DNA of 64,000 nt from Lysinibacillus alkalisoli (GTDB lineage Bacteria > Bacillota > Bacilli > Bacillales_A > Planococcaceae): positions 62,001 through 126,000 of the forward strand of contig NZ_BMJT01000006.1 in the NCBI RefSeq assembly GCF_014643595.1, written 5' to 3'. Position 1 is the first letter of the stretch; every line of letters begins with the position of its first letter. The notes beneath the pieces were generated by a model. That model made no database searches. It was given only the letters and a program-made list of their open reading frames with translations, and was not told the origin of the DNA. The position numbers were made by a program, and so were the translations under genes. Below, one piece after another: positions 51,469 through 60,020 of this stretch.

Positions 51469-52341
51469 TTATTTCTCCTCCTGTAGATCTTTTAATACTT
51501 TCTCTAACTCAGCGCCTGTACGCTCTACTACAATAGAACCGCCTGCTGTTTCCTTTTGTACTTCGTCAATTACAGCTTGATCGTGGTAAAGTTCGACAAT
51601 ACGCTGAAGTACTTTATTATCTTTATCTGCTGCCTTTGCTGCAAAAATATTGACATATGGCTGGGCTTCTTCACTTTCAGCATCTTCTAAGTAAATGGGA
51701 TCTTTTAATGGGTCAAATCCGGCTTGACCTGCAATACCATTATTAATGATTGATAATGTAACATCTTCTAATGCACGTGGCGTTTGCTGTGCCACCATAG
51801 GAATGATATCTAAGTTTCTTTTATTTTCTGTAATTTGACTTACATCTGCAAAAAGACCTGCATTATCAGCTAGTTTAATTAAACCTGCTGATTGTAATAA
51901 TTGAAGTGCTCTTCCTTGGTTGGATGGGTCATCCGGAATCGCCACCTTGTCGCCTTCTTTTACTTCATTTACATCTTTTACTTTACTAGAATAAATACCT
52001 AGTGGTGCGATAACGGTTGCACCGATTGGCACTAACCCTGTATTATTTTCTTTTTCAAATTGGCTTAGGAAAGCGATATGTTGGAAAGAGTTTAAATCAA
52101 TATCGCCATCTGCTAATGCTTTGTTGGGTAATGTGTAATCCGAAAACTCTTGCAAGGTAATAGTAATGCCTTCTTTTTCAGCTAACTCTTTTAACACATT
52201 CCACTGCTCACCATCTGTACCTGTAACACCAATCACAACTTCTTTCTTTTCTTCTTTTTTCTCTGCGCCTGTATCTTTGCCACAAGCTGCTAATGCGAAT
52301 AAACTAATCACCAAAAGACTAATAATTCCAAATTTTTTCAT
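51469..52341 (-). CDS. metQ: Methionine ABC transporter substrate-binding lipoprotein MetQ
   Basis: The 290 residues begin with a lipoprotein signal (lipobox LAAC, Cys at 20) and a charged linker. The NlpA/MetQ core is clear: LADGDIDLNSFQHIAFL (split, near 74-91), VAIPDDPSNQGRALQLLQ (near 128), SIINNGIAGQAGFDP (near 190). It binds methionine outside the membrane. It lies 12 bases after metI. Confidence 0.94.
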   Translation of the reverse strand: MKKFGIISLLVISLFALAACGKDTGAEKKEEKKEVVIGVTGTDGEQWNVLKELAEKEGITITLQEFSDYTLPNKALADGDIDLNSFQHIAFLSQFEKENNTGLVPIGATVIAPLGIYSSKVKDVNEVKEGDKVAIPDDPSNQGRALQLLQSAGLIKLADNAGLFADVSQITENKRNLDIIPMVAQQTPRALEDVTLSIINNGIAGQAGFDPLKDPIYLEDAESEEAQPYVNIFAAKAADKDNKVLQRIVELYHDQAVIDEVQKETAGGSIVVERTGAELEKVLKDLQEEK

Positions 52342-52353
52342 TATAAAAACTCC

Positions 52354-53016
52354 TTATCGACGTAAAATTTTGCTTGATAATGTATTGCCCAACCACTGCG
52401 CTAATTGAACAAGTATGATTAAAATTACTACTGTTACAACAATGACACTTGTATCGAATCTTTGATAACCATGAGTCATAGCAATATGCCCTAGACCACC
52501 GCCACCAACTGTGCCTGCTACGGCAGAAAAATCGATTAAACTAACGGTCACAAACGTGAGACCTAACACTAATGGACCTAATGCCTCTGGAATGAGTACA
52601 GTTCGTATAATCTGTAAAGGACTCGCTCCCATTGCCTCAGCAGCTTCAATCACCCCTGGGTCAATGCTAATTAAATTATTTTCTACTACACGTGCTACTA
52701 CAAATGATGCTGCAATTGTAATCGGGAAAATCGCTGCAGCAGTACCAATTGTTGTACCAACAACTGTACGTGTTAATGGCATCAATGCTACTAATAAGAT
52801 TACAAATGGTATGGGACGAATAATATTAATGCCTAAATTTAATATTATGGCTACCCATCTATTCTCTAAAATACCACCTTTACGTGTCGCAAATAATGTT
52901 AGCCCAATTATTGTCCCTATAATGGTACTAAAGATTAATGTCGCAATAACCATCGTTAACGTTTGTCCTGTTGCCTCTACAATTCGTGGCCAAAATGTTT
53001 GCCAATCTACCTTCAT
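52354..53016 (-). CDS. metI: Methionine ABC transporter permease MetI
   Basis: A 220-residue BPD-type permease with five to six membrane helices and the EAA loop VIEAAEAMGASPLQIIRTVLIPEA (split, near 127-150). The GTVGGGGLGHIAM segment (near 170) is typical of MetI. It overlaps the end of metN by four bases (ATGA) and forms the membrane channel of the importer. Confidence 0.94.
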   Translation of the reverse strand: MKVDWQTFWPRIVEATGQTLTMVIATLIFSTIIGTIIGLTLFATRKGGILENRWVAIILNLGINIIRPIPFVILLVALMPLTRTVVGTTIGTAAAIFPITIAASFVVARVVENNLISIDPGVIEAAEAMGASPLQIIRTVLIPEALGPLVLGLTFVTVSLIDFSAVAGTVGGGGLGHIAMTHGYQRFDTSVIVVTVVILIILVQLAQWLGNTLSSKILRR

Positions 53017-54023
53017 GCGATTGCCACCTCTTTCACTTCAATTGCTTGCCTTAGCTCTTGCAAAACCGCTTGAATTTTTTGTTCTTCGCCTTCAAAAGAT
53101 ACAATGAGATTACCGAAGAAGCGCTGTTGTAACTCTTTTACTGTGCCATAAATAATATTGACATCTACTTGATGTTTTCTCGTAGCCTGTGATAATAAAG
53201 GGTCACTTGCTTTATCTCCTTTAAAGATTAAACGGTATAACTGACTACCACTCCACTTTTCTAACAAATGAGCTGATGGTAAGTCTTGCTCTGTCGCGCT
53301 AATAAAACGCTTTGTTGTAGCATGTTGAGGATTAGTAAAGGTATCAAAAACGGTACCACTCTCAATAACACGCCCTTCTTCCATAACGGCTACTCGATTA
53401 CAAATCGCTTCAATTACTTGCATCTCATGCGTAATGAGTAAAACCGTAATACCCAACTCTTTATTTACTTTTTGAATCAGCTGTAAAATATCCGCTGTTG
53501 TATTTGGATCTAGTGCTGAAGTTGCTTCATCACAGATTAAAATGCGAGGCGATGTAGCCAATGCTCTCGCAATACCAACACGTTGTTTTTGCCCACCAGA
53601 CAACTGCTCCGGATAATGTTTAGCCTTATCAGACAAACCAACAAAACGTAGTAACTCCTCCACTTTATGTTTAATTTCCGCTTTTGCTACGCCAGCTAAT
53701 TCAAGCGGATAAGCGATATTTTTTGCTACCGTGCGAGAGGTAAATAAATTAAAGTTTTGAAAAATCATACCGATGTCGCGGCGTTGTTGACGTAATTCTT
53801 TTTTTGTATAGTCGGTTAGAGATTTATCATTAATCAAAACTTCGCCTTCTGTTGGCTTTTCTAATAAGTTGACTAAGCGTAGCAGCGTACTCTTGCCTGC
53901 TCCACTAAATCCGATAATGCCAAAAATGTCTCCTGCTTCGACTGTTAGTGATACTTTCTCCACAGCTGTAATAGCTTGGCCTTTTGTTTGGAATGTTTTT
54001 GTTACATTTCTAAATTCAATCAT
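53013..54023 (-). CDS. metN: Methionine ABC transporter ATPase MetN
   Basis: A 336-residue ATPase: Walker A GFSGAGKST (near 38), signature LSGGQKQRVGIARAL (near 140), Walker B ILICDEATSALDP (near 162) and H-loop ITHE (near 197). The C-terminal NIL domain (about 260-336) binds methionine for feedback inhibition. ATG at 54023 is preferred over TTG at 54032. It is the first gene after the S-box. Confidence 0.95.
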   Translation of the reverse strand: MIEFRNVTKTFQTKGQAITAVEKVSLTVEAGDIFGIIGFSGAGKSTLLRLVNLLEKPTEGEVLINDKSLTDYTKKELRQQRRDIGMIFQNFNLFTSRTVAKNIAYPLELAGVAKAEIKHKVEELLRFVGLSDKAKHYPEQLSGGQKQRVGIARALATSPRILICDEATSALDPNTTADILQLIQKVNKELGITVLLITHEMQVIEAICNRVAVMEEGRVIESGTVFDTFTNPQHATTKRFISATEQDLPSAHLLEKWSGSQLYRLIFKGDKASDPLLSQATRKHQVDVNIIYGTVKELQQRFFGNLIVSFEGEEQKIQAVLQELRQAIEVKEVAIA

Positions 54024-54055
54024 GATGATCAACCTCTCTCACATGTTAAAAAGAA

Positions 54056-54104
54056 AAAACCCTTCTTTTTCTATCTTGTTGAAAGATAAAAAAAGAAGGG
54101 TTCA
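54056..54104 (-). terminator. S-box terminator upstream of metN
   Basis: Minus strand: AACCCTTCTTTTTTTATC pairs with GATAGAAAAAGAAGGGTT around TTTCAACAA, followed by TTTT. It is the expression platform of the SAM riboswitch. Confidence 0.92.
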
Positions 54105-54127
54105 TAAATATAATAGTGAAACCTCTT

Positions 54128-54234
54128 TTCTCATCTTTCAAACAATACTTGTTTGCAGGAATTGGCACAGTATTTATATAAACCTGTTGCCGAGATATCA
54201 TAGGGCCTGTCCCTCAATCTCTCTGGATAAGAAA
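54128..54234 (-). promoter_or_regulatory. SAM-I (S-box) riboswitch of metNIQ
   Basis: The minus strand shows the S-box core: TTCTTATCCAGAGAG, GAGGGACAGGCCCTATGA, CTCGGCAACAGG, TGTGCCAATTCCTGC and GAAAGATGAGAA, with P1 formed by TTCTTATC and GATGAGAA. SAM binding favours the terminator at 54056-54104. Confidence 0.96.
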
Positions 54235-54266
54235 AAATAAATTATTAATTTTTTAAGTTGATTACC

Positions 54267-54295
54267 ACTTTACTCGTTGCCTTTTAAAAAGTCAA
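54267..54295 (-). promoter_or_regulatory. Sigma-A promoter of metNIQ
   Basis: Minus strand TTGACT (54290-54295), 17 bases, TAAAGT (54267-54272). It starts only eight bases after the speB stop codon. Confidence 0.72.
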
Positions 54296-54303
54296 CTAGT
54301 TTT

Positions 54304-55152
54304 TTAAACAAGTGTTAATAACATCTCACGAATTGTTTTACAAGCCATGGCTGTTGAGGCACCTGATGGATCATACTGGGGGGATAACTCTACAACGTCT
54401 GCTGAGACGATGTGTTGCAAGGTTTGAAATTGTTGTATCGCATCTAGCAACTCACGATACGTAATGCCACCTGGTTCGGGTGTACCTGTTCCTGCAAAAA
54501 ATGCAGGGTCTAAAATATCTAAATCAATCGTAATATAGACAGGTACCTCTTTTAGCTTTTCAATCGTTTGTTGTAATGTGTTTAGGGTGAATTTTTCTAA
54601 ATGTGTATGGGTATTAGCCCACTCAAACTCCTCTTTCGTACCTGAACGAATCCCGAATTGATAAATGCGCTCATCTCCTAAAAAATCATGACAACGCCTA
54701 ATAACCGATGCATGTGACAATCTTTCACCCATATATTCATCTCTTAAATCGGTATGAGCATCTAAATGAATCACATGTAAATCAGGATATTTTTCATAGG
54801 CTGCTTGTATGGCAGGTAAACTTACTAAATGTTCCCCACCTACCATGTAAAATTTTTTATTTGCTTGTAATACATTTTTACAATACTGATGAATTTGTTC
54901 CATTACGTTTTCTGTATTACCAAAGGGAAGCTCTAGATCGCCACCATCAAAAATTTGATAATCTTCTAGATCAGCATTCAAATAAGGTGAATACGTTTCT
55001 AAACCGTATGAGTCTGGGCGGATGGCTTGCATAGCAAACCGTGTTCCAGGTCTAAAACTCGTTGTACCATCAAAAGGCACACCAAATAAAACGACCTCAG
55101 CCTCTTCATAATCTGCCTCACATGCTATAAAAGTACTGACATTTTTATTCAT
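54304..55152 (-). CDS. speB: Agmatinase
   Basis: A 282-residue ureohydrolase with the Mn2+ motifs MVGGEHLVSLPA (near 104), VIHLDAHTDLRDEYMG (Asp/His, near 128) and ITIDLDILDPAFFAGTGTPEPGG (split, near 207-229). It converts agmatine to putrescine and urea. It overlaps speE by eight bases and is the last gene of the metK-spe operon. With the arginine decarboxylase-type gene it gives the ADC route to putrescine. Confidence 0.95.
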   Translation of the reverse strand: MNKNVSTFIACEADYEEAEVVLFGVPFDGTTSFRPGTRFAMQAIRPDSYGLETYSPYLNADLEDYQIFDGGDLELPFGNTENVMEQIHQYCKNVLQANKKFYMVGGEHLVSLPAIQAAYEKYPDLHVIHLDAHTDLRDEYMGERLSHASVIRRCHDFLGDERIYQFGIRSGTKEEFEWANTHTHLEKFTLNTLQQTIEKLKEVPVYITIDLDILDPAFFAGTGTPEPGGITYRELLDAIQQFQTLQHIVSADVVELSPQYDPSGASTAMACKTIREMLLTLV

Positions 55153-55996
55153 GTGTTAATTGCTCCTTCACATAACTAGATAGTGCAAAAGAACCTTTAT
55201 GCAAATCTACATTGTAATATTTCGTTTTCAGACCGTAACGCTCCCACTGTGCTAAATCAGCATCTTGTAAAGGATCTAATGATTTAGAAGCGAAGCCAAA
55301 TAACCAGTGCCCAGAAGGATACGTTGGCATATGGTATTGATACACATGAGTAATAGGAAAAATATCTTTTATTTTTTGATGTGCTTTCTTCATATTCTCT
55401 GCATACTCTGCAAAATACGGGGATTCATGTTGGTTAATCAATATCCCTTTATCATTTAACACACGAAAACATTCTTGATAGAATGCCGTTGTAAATAAGC
55501 CTTCACCAACTGAAATTGGGTCTGTTGAATCCACTAAAATTAAATCAAATGAATGATCTGGTGCATTCTTCACATAGGCTAAGCCATCTTCAAAATGTAG
55601 CGTCATACGTGGGTCTTCTTCCACACCTAAAGCTGTAATTGGCAAATACTCTTGGCTGAGACGGAAAACACGCTCATCAATCTCTGCCATCACGACATTT
55701 TCGACATGCCCATAACGTAGCACTTCACGAGCTGTACCCCCGTCGCCCCCGCCAATAATCAATACATTTTTAATAGCAGGATTAGTGGCCATTGCTGGAT
55801 GTACAATCATATCGTGGTAAATGAACTCGTCTTTTTCATTGACCATCATTAAACCATCTAATGTGAAAAATGTACCAAACTCTTCACCTTTATAAAAATC
55901 AATTTGCTGAAAATCTGACTTTTCACTATGCAAATGTTCGTCATATGCGATTGAAAACTTACATTCCTTACTCCACTCTTCTGTATACCATTTCAT
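55145..55996 (-). CDS. speE: Spermidine synthase
   Basis: A 283-residue aminopropyltransferase. Landmarks: TLDGLMMVNEKDEFIYHDM (near 45-63), LIIGGGDGGTAREVLRY (dcSAM-binding, near 82) and ILVDSTDPISVGEGLF (catalytic Asp, near 155). It transfers aminopropyl from decarboxylated SAM to putrescine. Its ATG overlaps the speD stop as TAATG, indicating coupling. Confidence 0.95.
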   Translation of the reverse strand: MKWYTEEWSKECKFSIAYDEHLHSEKSDFQQIDFYKGEEFGTFFTLDGLMMVNEKDEFIYHDMIVHPAMATNPAIKNVLIIGGGDGGTAREVLRYGHVENVVMAEIDERVFRLSQEYLPITALGVEEDPRMTLHFEDGLAYVKNAPDHSFDLILVDSTDPISVGEGLFTTAFYQECFRVLNDKGILINQHESPYFAEYAENMKKAHQKIKDIFPITHVYQYHMPTYPSGHWLFGFASKSLDPLQDADLAQWERYGLKTKYYNVDLHKGSFALSSYVKEQLTHE

Positions 55997-56427
55997 TATA
56001 TAACACCTTCTAATTCAGATTTAACTTGAATTTTTTCAATTTCTTTTTCAGCAAACTGACGTATTTTATCGGCCATACCTCTTGGTACTTCAAATGATTC
56101 TGTTTGTTTAGCTTTTAATTTTTCGGATAAATAGTCAGCCGCTTTCCACGGATTTACGGAATCACCACAAGTATAGACATCTACTGAGGCAAAACCATAT
56201 TCTGGCCATGTATGAATGGTTAAATGTGATTCTTCTATAATAACTGCACCCGATACACCATAAGGATTAAAATGATGAAAAACCGACTCTACAATGGTTG
56301 CTCCTGAATAGTCAGCAGCTTCTCTCATATACTGTTCAATTAACGCATTGTCTTCCATAATATCACTTGGACAACCATAAAACTCAATTAACACGTGACG
56401 ACCTAAAGTACGTAATTCTAAACTCAT
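55996..56427 (-). CDS. speD: S-adenosylmethionine decarboxylase proenzyme (SpeH type)
   Basis: A 143-residue class 1B decarboxylase, B. subtilis SpeD/SpeH-like. The self-cleavage site is in IIEESHLTIHTWPEYG (Ser near 67), where pyruvoyl is formed from serine; the conserved Cys is in DVYTCGD (near 88). It makes decarboxylated SAM for SpeE. It joins speA by TAATG, and a good AAAGGAG lies within the end of speA. Confidence 0.94.
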   Translation of the reverse strand: MSLELRTLGRHVLIEFYGCPSDIMEDNALIEQYMREAADYSGATIVESVFHHFNPYGVSGAVIIEESHLTIHTWPEYGFASVDVYTCGDSVNPWKAADYLSEKLKAKQTESFEVPRGMADKIRQFAEKEIEKIQVKSELEGVI

Positions 56428-57917
56428 TATGCATGCTCCTTTACGACTGTGATATGATGTTTAACACTGGTTTCCATAAGCACATTGCCGATTGTTTTAT
56501 TGTAGTAATGATATTGCGAAATAACATCTGCCGTAATTGTTTCACCTGGAATGACTAAAGGTATACCTGGTGGATAAATCATTAAAGTATCTGCACTAAC
56601 ACGCCCCATTGCCTCGTCAATAGCTAACGTATCATGTTCTGCATAATAAGCTTCTCTTGGCAATAAGACTAACTCATTCATGGTGCTAGGTGTAACGTGC
56701 AAAGAAAGTACAGTCATACCTTTAGCATATTTCTGCTCAATATCTTGCAATGCGTGTACTAGCTTTTGAATGGATGGTTCTGCATCCCCCATAGTAATAA
56801 CTGCCATCACAACATACCCCTCCGCTAACTCCATTTGAATATGGTAGTTCTCTTTAAGTAAGGTATATACTTCAAACCCCGTTAGCCCCAAGCGATTGAC
56901 TCGTATAACCAATTTTGTGAAATCATGTTCTTGTGCAAACTTTTCCTTTAAATATTTAGCTGTCAATACTTCATAATGACCGCCTTCTTCAATTTGTTGA
57001 ATCGCTTGTTGTATTAGCGGTTTAAGCGATGCATAACGAGGTTTAGCAAACAATGCTAATTCGCGTCTTGCAATGTCGAGCGAGCCCATTAGTAAATAAC
57101 TCGCACTTGTACTTTGTAACATGCCTAATACTTTTTGCATTTTTTCTTTAGAAATGCGCTTACTCTGCATTAATAATAAGGAGCTTTGTGTGAGTGAACC
57201 TGCTGTTTTGTGCATACTTGTTGTGACAGCATCCGCCCCGCAAGCTAATGCATCTTCATAACCTGTCATAAAACCGATGTGTGCACCATGTGCGCTATCA
57301 ACAATTACTGTCATCTGATGTGCATGTGCTAGCTCGCAGATTTGGCTTAATTCACTCATCGCACCGAAATAAGTAGGATATGTGAGAAGTAATACTTTTG
57401 CATTTGGATGTTGTGCAATGGCTTGTTGAATAGCCGTTAAAGAAAGACCATGAGCAATGCCAAAGTGCAAATCTACTTCAGGTTGAATAAAGACGGGCTT
57501 AGCACCACTTAAAATAATGCCATCCATTACTGATTTATGCCCATTTCTTGGCACAAGTAACTCATCGCCTGGGGCACAAGTAGCCATAATCATAGCTAAA
57601 ATACCAACCGTTGTTCCGTTTACAAGAAAGAAAGCCTCATCTGCACCAAAGGCATTTGCTGCTAACAACTGTGCTTCTTTAATAACGGACTGAGGATGAC
57701 TAAGTAAATCAAGCTCTTTCATCGAATTGACGTCGAAACGTAAAGCGTTACCCATCATATTGTTTAAAGGTGAGGGTTGAGCGCCCATTTTATGACCGGG
57801 TACATCAAAAGGTGTAGGATCTGATTTTGCATAACATTGTAAAGCGTTATAAAGGGGCATATCTTGTTGTGTCAACGGTTGCTCTTTTTGCGTCACCTGT
57901 TGCACACTAACTGTCAT
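56427..57917 (-). CDS. speA: Arginine decarboxylase-type PLP enzyme (Orn/Lys/Arg decarboxylase)
   Basis: A 496-residue group III decarboxylase like B. subtilis SpeA/YaaO. The N-terminal FDVPGHKMG and the PLP-Lys motif [17 protein letters not shown] (Lys near 231) are clear, with [13 protein letters not shown] near 203. It probably makes agmatine from arginine, because agmatinase is in the same operon; lysine or ornithine activity cannot be excluded from sequence. Its ATG overlaps the metK stop (ATGA). Confidence 0.91.
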   Translation of the reverse strand: MTVSVQQVTQKEQPLTQQDMPLYNALQCYAKSDPTPFDVPGHKMGAQPSPLNNMMGNALRFDVNSMKELDLLSHPQSVIKEAQLLAANAFGADEAFFLVNGTTVGILAMIMATCAPGDELLVPRNGHKSVMDGIILSGAKPVFIQPEVDLHFGIAHGLSLTAIQQAIAQHPNAKVLLLTYPTYFGAMSELSQICELAHAHQMTVIVDSAHGAHIGFMTGYEDALACGADAVTTSMHKTAGSLTQSSLLLMQSKRISKEKMQKVLGMLQSTSASYLLMGSLDIARRELALFAKPRYASLKPLIQQAIQQIEEGGHYEVLTAKYLKEKFAQEHDFTKLVIRVNRLGLTGFEVYTLLKENYHIQMELAEGYVVMAVITMGDAEPSIQKLVHALQDIEQKYAKGMTVLSLHVTPSTMNELVLLPREAYYAEHDTLAIDEAMGRVSADTLMIYPPGIPLVIPGETITADVISQYHYYNKTIGNVLMETSVKHHITVVKEHA

Positions 57918-59083
57918 TGCATTGCACCTACTGCTAATGCTTGTTGTAATACATTTACTTTATTTAATCGCTCCCATGGCAAATCTAAATCATTACGTCC
58001 AAAGTGGCCATACGCTGCTACTTGTTGATAAATTGGTGTTCGTAAATCTAACATGGCAATAATGCCTGCTGGTGTTAAGTCAAAGTGCTCTCGTACTACT
58101 TTTAGCAAAGTCTCCTCTTCCACTTTGGCTGTACCAAATGTTTGAAGTGCAATACTAATTGGCTCACTCACACCAATGGCATACGATAATTGTATTTCAC
58201 ATCTGTCTGCTAAATCTGCAGCTACAATATTTTTCGCAACATAACGTGCCGCATAAGCAGCAGAGCGGTCTACTTTTGTACAATCCTTCCCAGAAAAAGC
58301 GCCACCACCATGGCGAGCGGCTCCACCATACGTATCTACAATAATTTTTCGTCCTGTTAAGCCTGCATCACCATGAGGACCACCTACAACAAAACGTCCT
58401 GTTGGGTTAATCAAAATGCGGAAATCTTCCGAAAATCCATAAGAGGCAGCTGTTGCTTTGATAATATGTTGTTCGACATATTCCTTAAATTGCACTTCAT
58501 CATAATCTTCGTCATGTTGAATGGACATCAAAACGGTATCAATTTTAGGAGATTGCGTGTAATCAATCGTTACTTGTGATTTCATATCTGGGCGTGCCCA
58601 TACAAACTCACCTGACTTGCGTAGTTCGGTTGCTTTACGTACTAGGCTATGCGCCATTTCGATAGCTAAGGGCATATAACTTGTTGTTTCGTTGGTCGCA
58701 TAACCAAACATAATACCTTGGTCGCCTGCGCCAATATTTTGTGTATCACTCGAAGCATCAACACCTATAGCAATATCAGGAGATTGCGTATGCACAAGTA
58801 CTTGTATGTCACAAGTATTTGCATTAATGCCATAACTCTCATCTGTATACCCAATAGTTTTTAATGTTTTACGAGCGATTGCCTCAATATCTAACACCGC
58901 TTTTGTGGTAATTTCGCCACCTATAATGACACAGTTAGTCGTTGTAAACACTTCACATGCCACACGAGAATAAGGATCCATGGCTAAAGCGGCATCTAAT
59001 ACAGCGTCTGAGATTTGGTCAGCGATTTTATCAGGGTGCCCCTCTGATACCGATTCCGAAGTAAATAAAATCTTTTCAAACAT
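57914..59083 (-). CDS. metK: S-adenosylmethionine synthetase
   Basis: A 389-residue MAT with classic motifs: [19 protein letters not shown] (near 11-29), [12 protein letters not shown] (near 118) and [19 protein letters not shown] (near 257-275). It makes SAM from methionine and ATP. It is first gene of a five-gene operon in which every junction overlaps, so SAM production is tied to its use in spermidine synthesis. The transcript begins with a long structured leader (59123-59318). Confidence 0.96.
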   Translation of the reverse strand: MFEKILFTSESVSEGHPDKIADQISDAVLDAALAMDPYSRVACEVFTTTNCVIIGGEITTKAVLDIEAIARKTLKTIGYTDESYGINANTCDIQVLVHTQSPDIAIGVDASSDTQNIGAGDQGIMFGYATNETTSYMPLAIEMAHSLVRKATELRKSGEFVWARPDMKSQVTIDYTQSPKIDTVLMSIQHDEDYDEVQFKEYVEQHIIKATAASYGFSEDFRILINPTGRFVVGGPHGDAGLTGRKIIVDTYGGAARHGGGAFSGKDCTKVDRSAAYAARYVAKNIVAADLADRCEIQLSYAIGVSEPISIALQTFGTAKVEEETLLKVVREHFDLTPAGIIAMLDLRTPIYQQVAAYGHFGRNDLDLPWERLNKVNVLQQALAVGAMQ

Positions 59084-59122
59084 TTAATAACTCCCCTAAC
59101 ATAAAATGTAATTTTATGCATA

Positions 59123-59156
59123 GAAAAAAGCTCTCCTACAACCAAAGGAAAGCTTC
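59123..59156 (-). terminator. Terminator in the metK-spe leader
   Basis: Minus strand: AAGCTTTCCT and AGGAGAGCTT form a 10-bp stem (one G-U) around TTGGTTGT, followed by six T. It ends about 40 bases before the metK start. The 5' arm can also pair with AGGATAAGC upstream (59174-59182), giving an antiterminator. Confidence 0.88.
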
Positions 59157-59182
59157 GATGACAATTATCAGCTGCTTATCCT

Positions 59183-59298
59183 CTTATTGTTCACAAAGCG
59201 GTATATACTTTGCGCTCAGGTTGGGCCCCAGTCCTTAACTTAGTTAAGTTGGTTTGCCACCGTATCTTCGACCCCTCGTCTCAACGGCTACTAATAAG
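59183..59298 (-). promoter_or_regulatory. Unassigned riboswitch-like leader of the metK-spe operon
   Basis: On the minus strand CTTATT (59293-59298) pairs with AATAAG (59183-59188) to close a domain with at least three helices: GCCGT/ACGGT, CTTAAC-TAA-GTTAAG (59234-59248) and CGCAAAG/CTTTGTG (59192-59214). A GGGGTC stretch (59270-59275) could pair with GGCCC (59223-59227) as a pseudoknot. The 3' strand of the closing helix runs into the antiterminator, as in OFF riboswitches. The S-box, SMK-box and T-box consensus are absent. Ligand unknown; SAM, methionine or a polyamine would make sense. Confidence 0.7.
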
Positions 59299-59324
59299 AT
59301 AGACTTTATTCAATGCTGAGGTTA

Positions 59325-59353
59325 ATAATAGGCTATATTTTTTTAGCTGTCAA
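59325..59353 (-). promoter_or_regulatory. Sigma-A promoter of the metK-spe operon
   Basis: Minus strand TTGACA (59348-59353), 17 bases, TATTAT (59325-59330). The predicted start near 59318 gives a leader of about 235 nt. Confidence 0.82.
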
Positions 59354-59463
59354 TTTATTTTTCCAGTTTATTTTTGCTCGCAAACTGCAATTTATTCGAT
59401 AATACGCTCTATTTATACGAATATTTATATATGTAGAAAGTGATAAAATTCGTCATAAGTGAT

Positions 59464-59892
59464 TCATTCAAATTGTGCAAAAAAATTTTCTTCCTCCACA
59501 AGACCTGCAACAAATTGTGCGAAATTAGATGCAATAAAAGTGACTTCAAAATCGCCTTCTTGATCTACATGAACTACAGCTGGCTCTCCTTCACTATCCA
59601 ATTGTCGATAGTCTAGAAATAATAAATCATGTCCTGCTGATGGCGTATCCGCAATGACTATTAATATATTAGGATAATTATATTCCGTTAACCAAAAGGT
59701 CCTTCCTAAACTGCCACATCGTGCGTTTGCTTTACGTTTACCAATACTAAATAAGCCTAAAATTTGTATATGTGCATCATCCCAATCTTCACTTTCTAAT
59801 GGATAGATGGTTTGTTTTGGCACACCTCCATTATGTTTTTTCATAAAATCGATATACGTTTTAGGCAATGGATAACCTAATCGTTGTTCCAC
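59464..59892 (-). CDS. SMI1/KNR4 (SUKH) domain protein, start uncertain
   Basis: The open frame from GTG at 59892 gives 142 residues with SUKH features: VEQRLGYPLPKTYIDFMKKHNGG (split, near 1-23), an IQILGLFSIG segment and DLLFLDYR near 90. SUKH proteins are often immunity proteins of toxin systems, but many are housekeeping. No ribosome site precedes this GTG. The frame stays open another 20 codons to an ACG at 59952 that is six bases after AGGAGG; the extra residues (LTWVASYEDEYP...) look like the family N-terminus. The native start may have mutated from ATG to ACG. Confidence 0.68.
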   Translation of the reverse strand: MEQRLGYPLPKTYIDFMKKHNGGVPKQTIYPLESEDWDDAHIQILGLFSIGKRKANARCGSLGRTFWLTEYNYPNILIVIADTPSAGHDLLFLDYRQLDSEGEPAVVHVDQEGDFEVTFIASNFAQFVAGLVEEENFFAQFE

Positions 59893-59983
59893 TTCATTAA
59901 TCGTTTTGTCTGTTGGATATTCATCTTCGTACGATGCTACCCATGTTAGCGTGTGCTACCTCCTATTAGCTGTAGTGCCATAA

Positions 59984-60018
59984 AAAAAGCACATCTCAAG
60001 TTGAAATGTGCTTTTTTT
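59984..60018. terminator. Bidirectional terminator
   Basis: AAAAAAAGCACAT and ATGTGCTTTTTTT form a 13-bp stem with inner TCAA/TTGA pairing. It follows the BASS transporter gene on the minus strand. Confidence 0.88.
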
Positions 60019-60020
60019 TA

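Noticed and set aside
59183-59298. S-box, SMK-box or T-box identity for the metK leader
   Set aside because: The S-box core (GGAGGGA, GGCCC-AUGA, CGGCAACC, GGUGCCAAUUCC), the SMK core and the T-box UGGUACCGCG sequence are not found in order on either strand.
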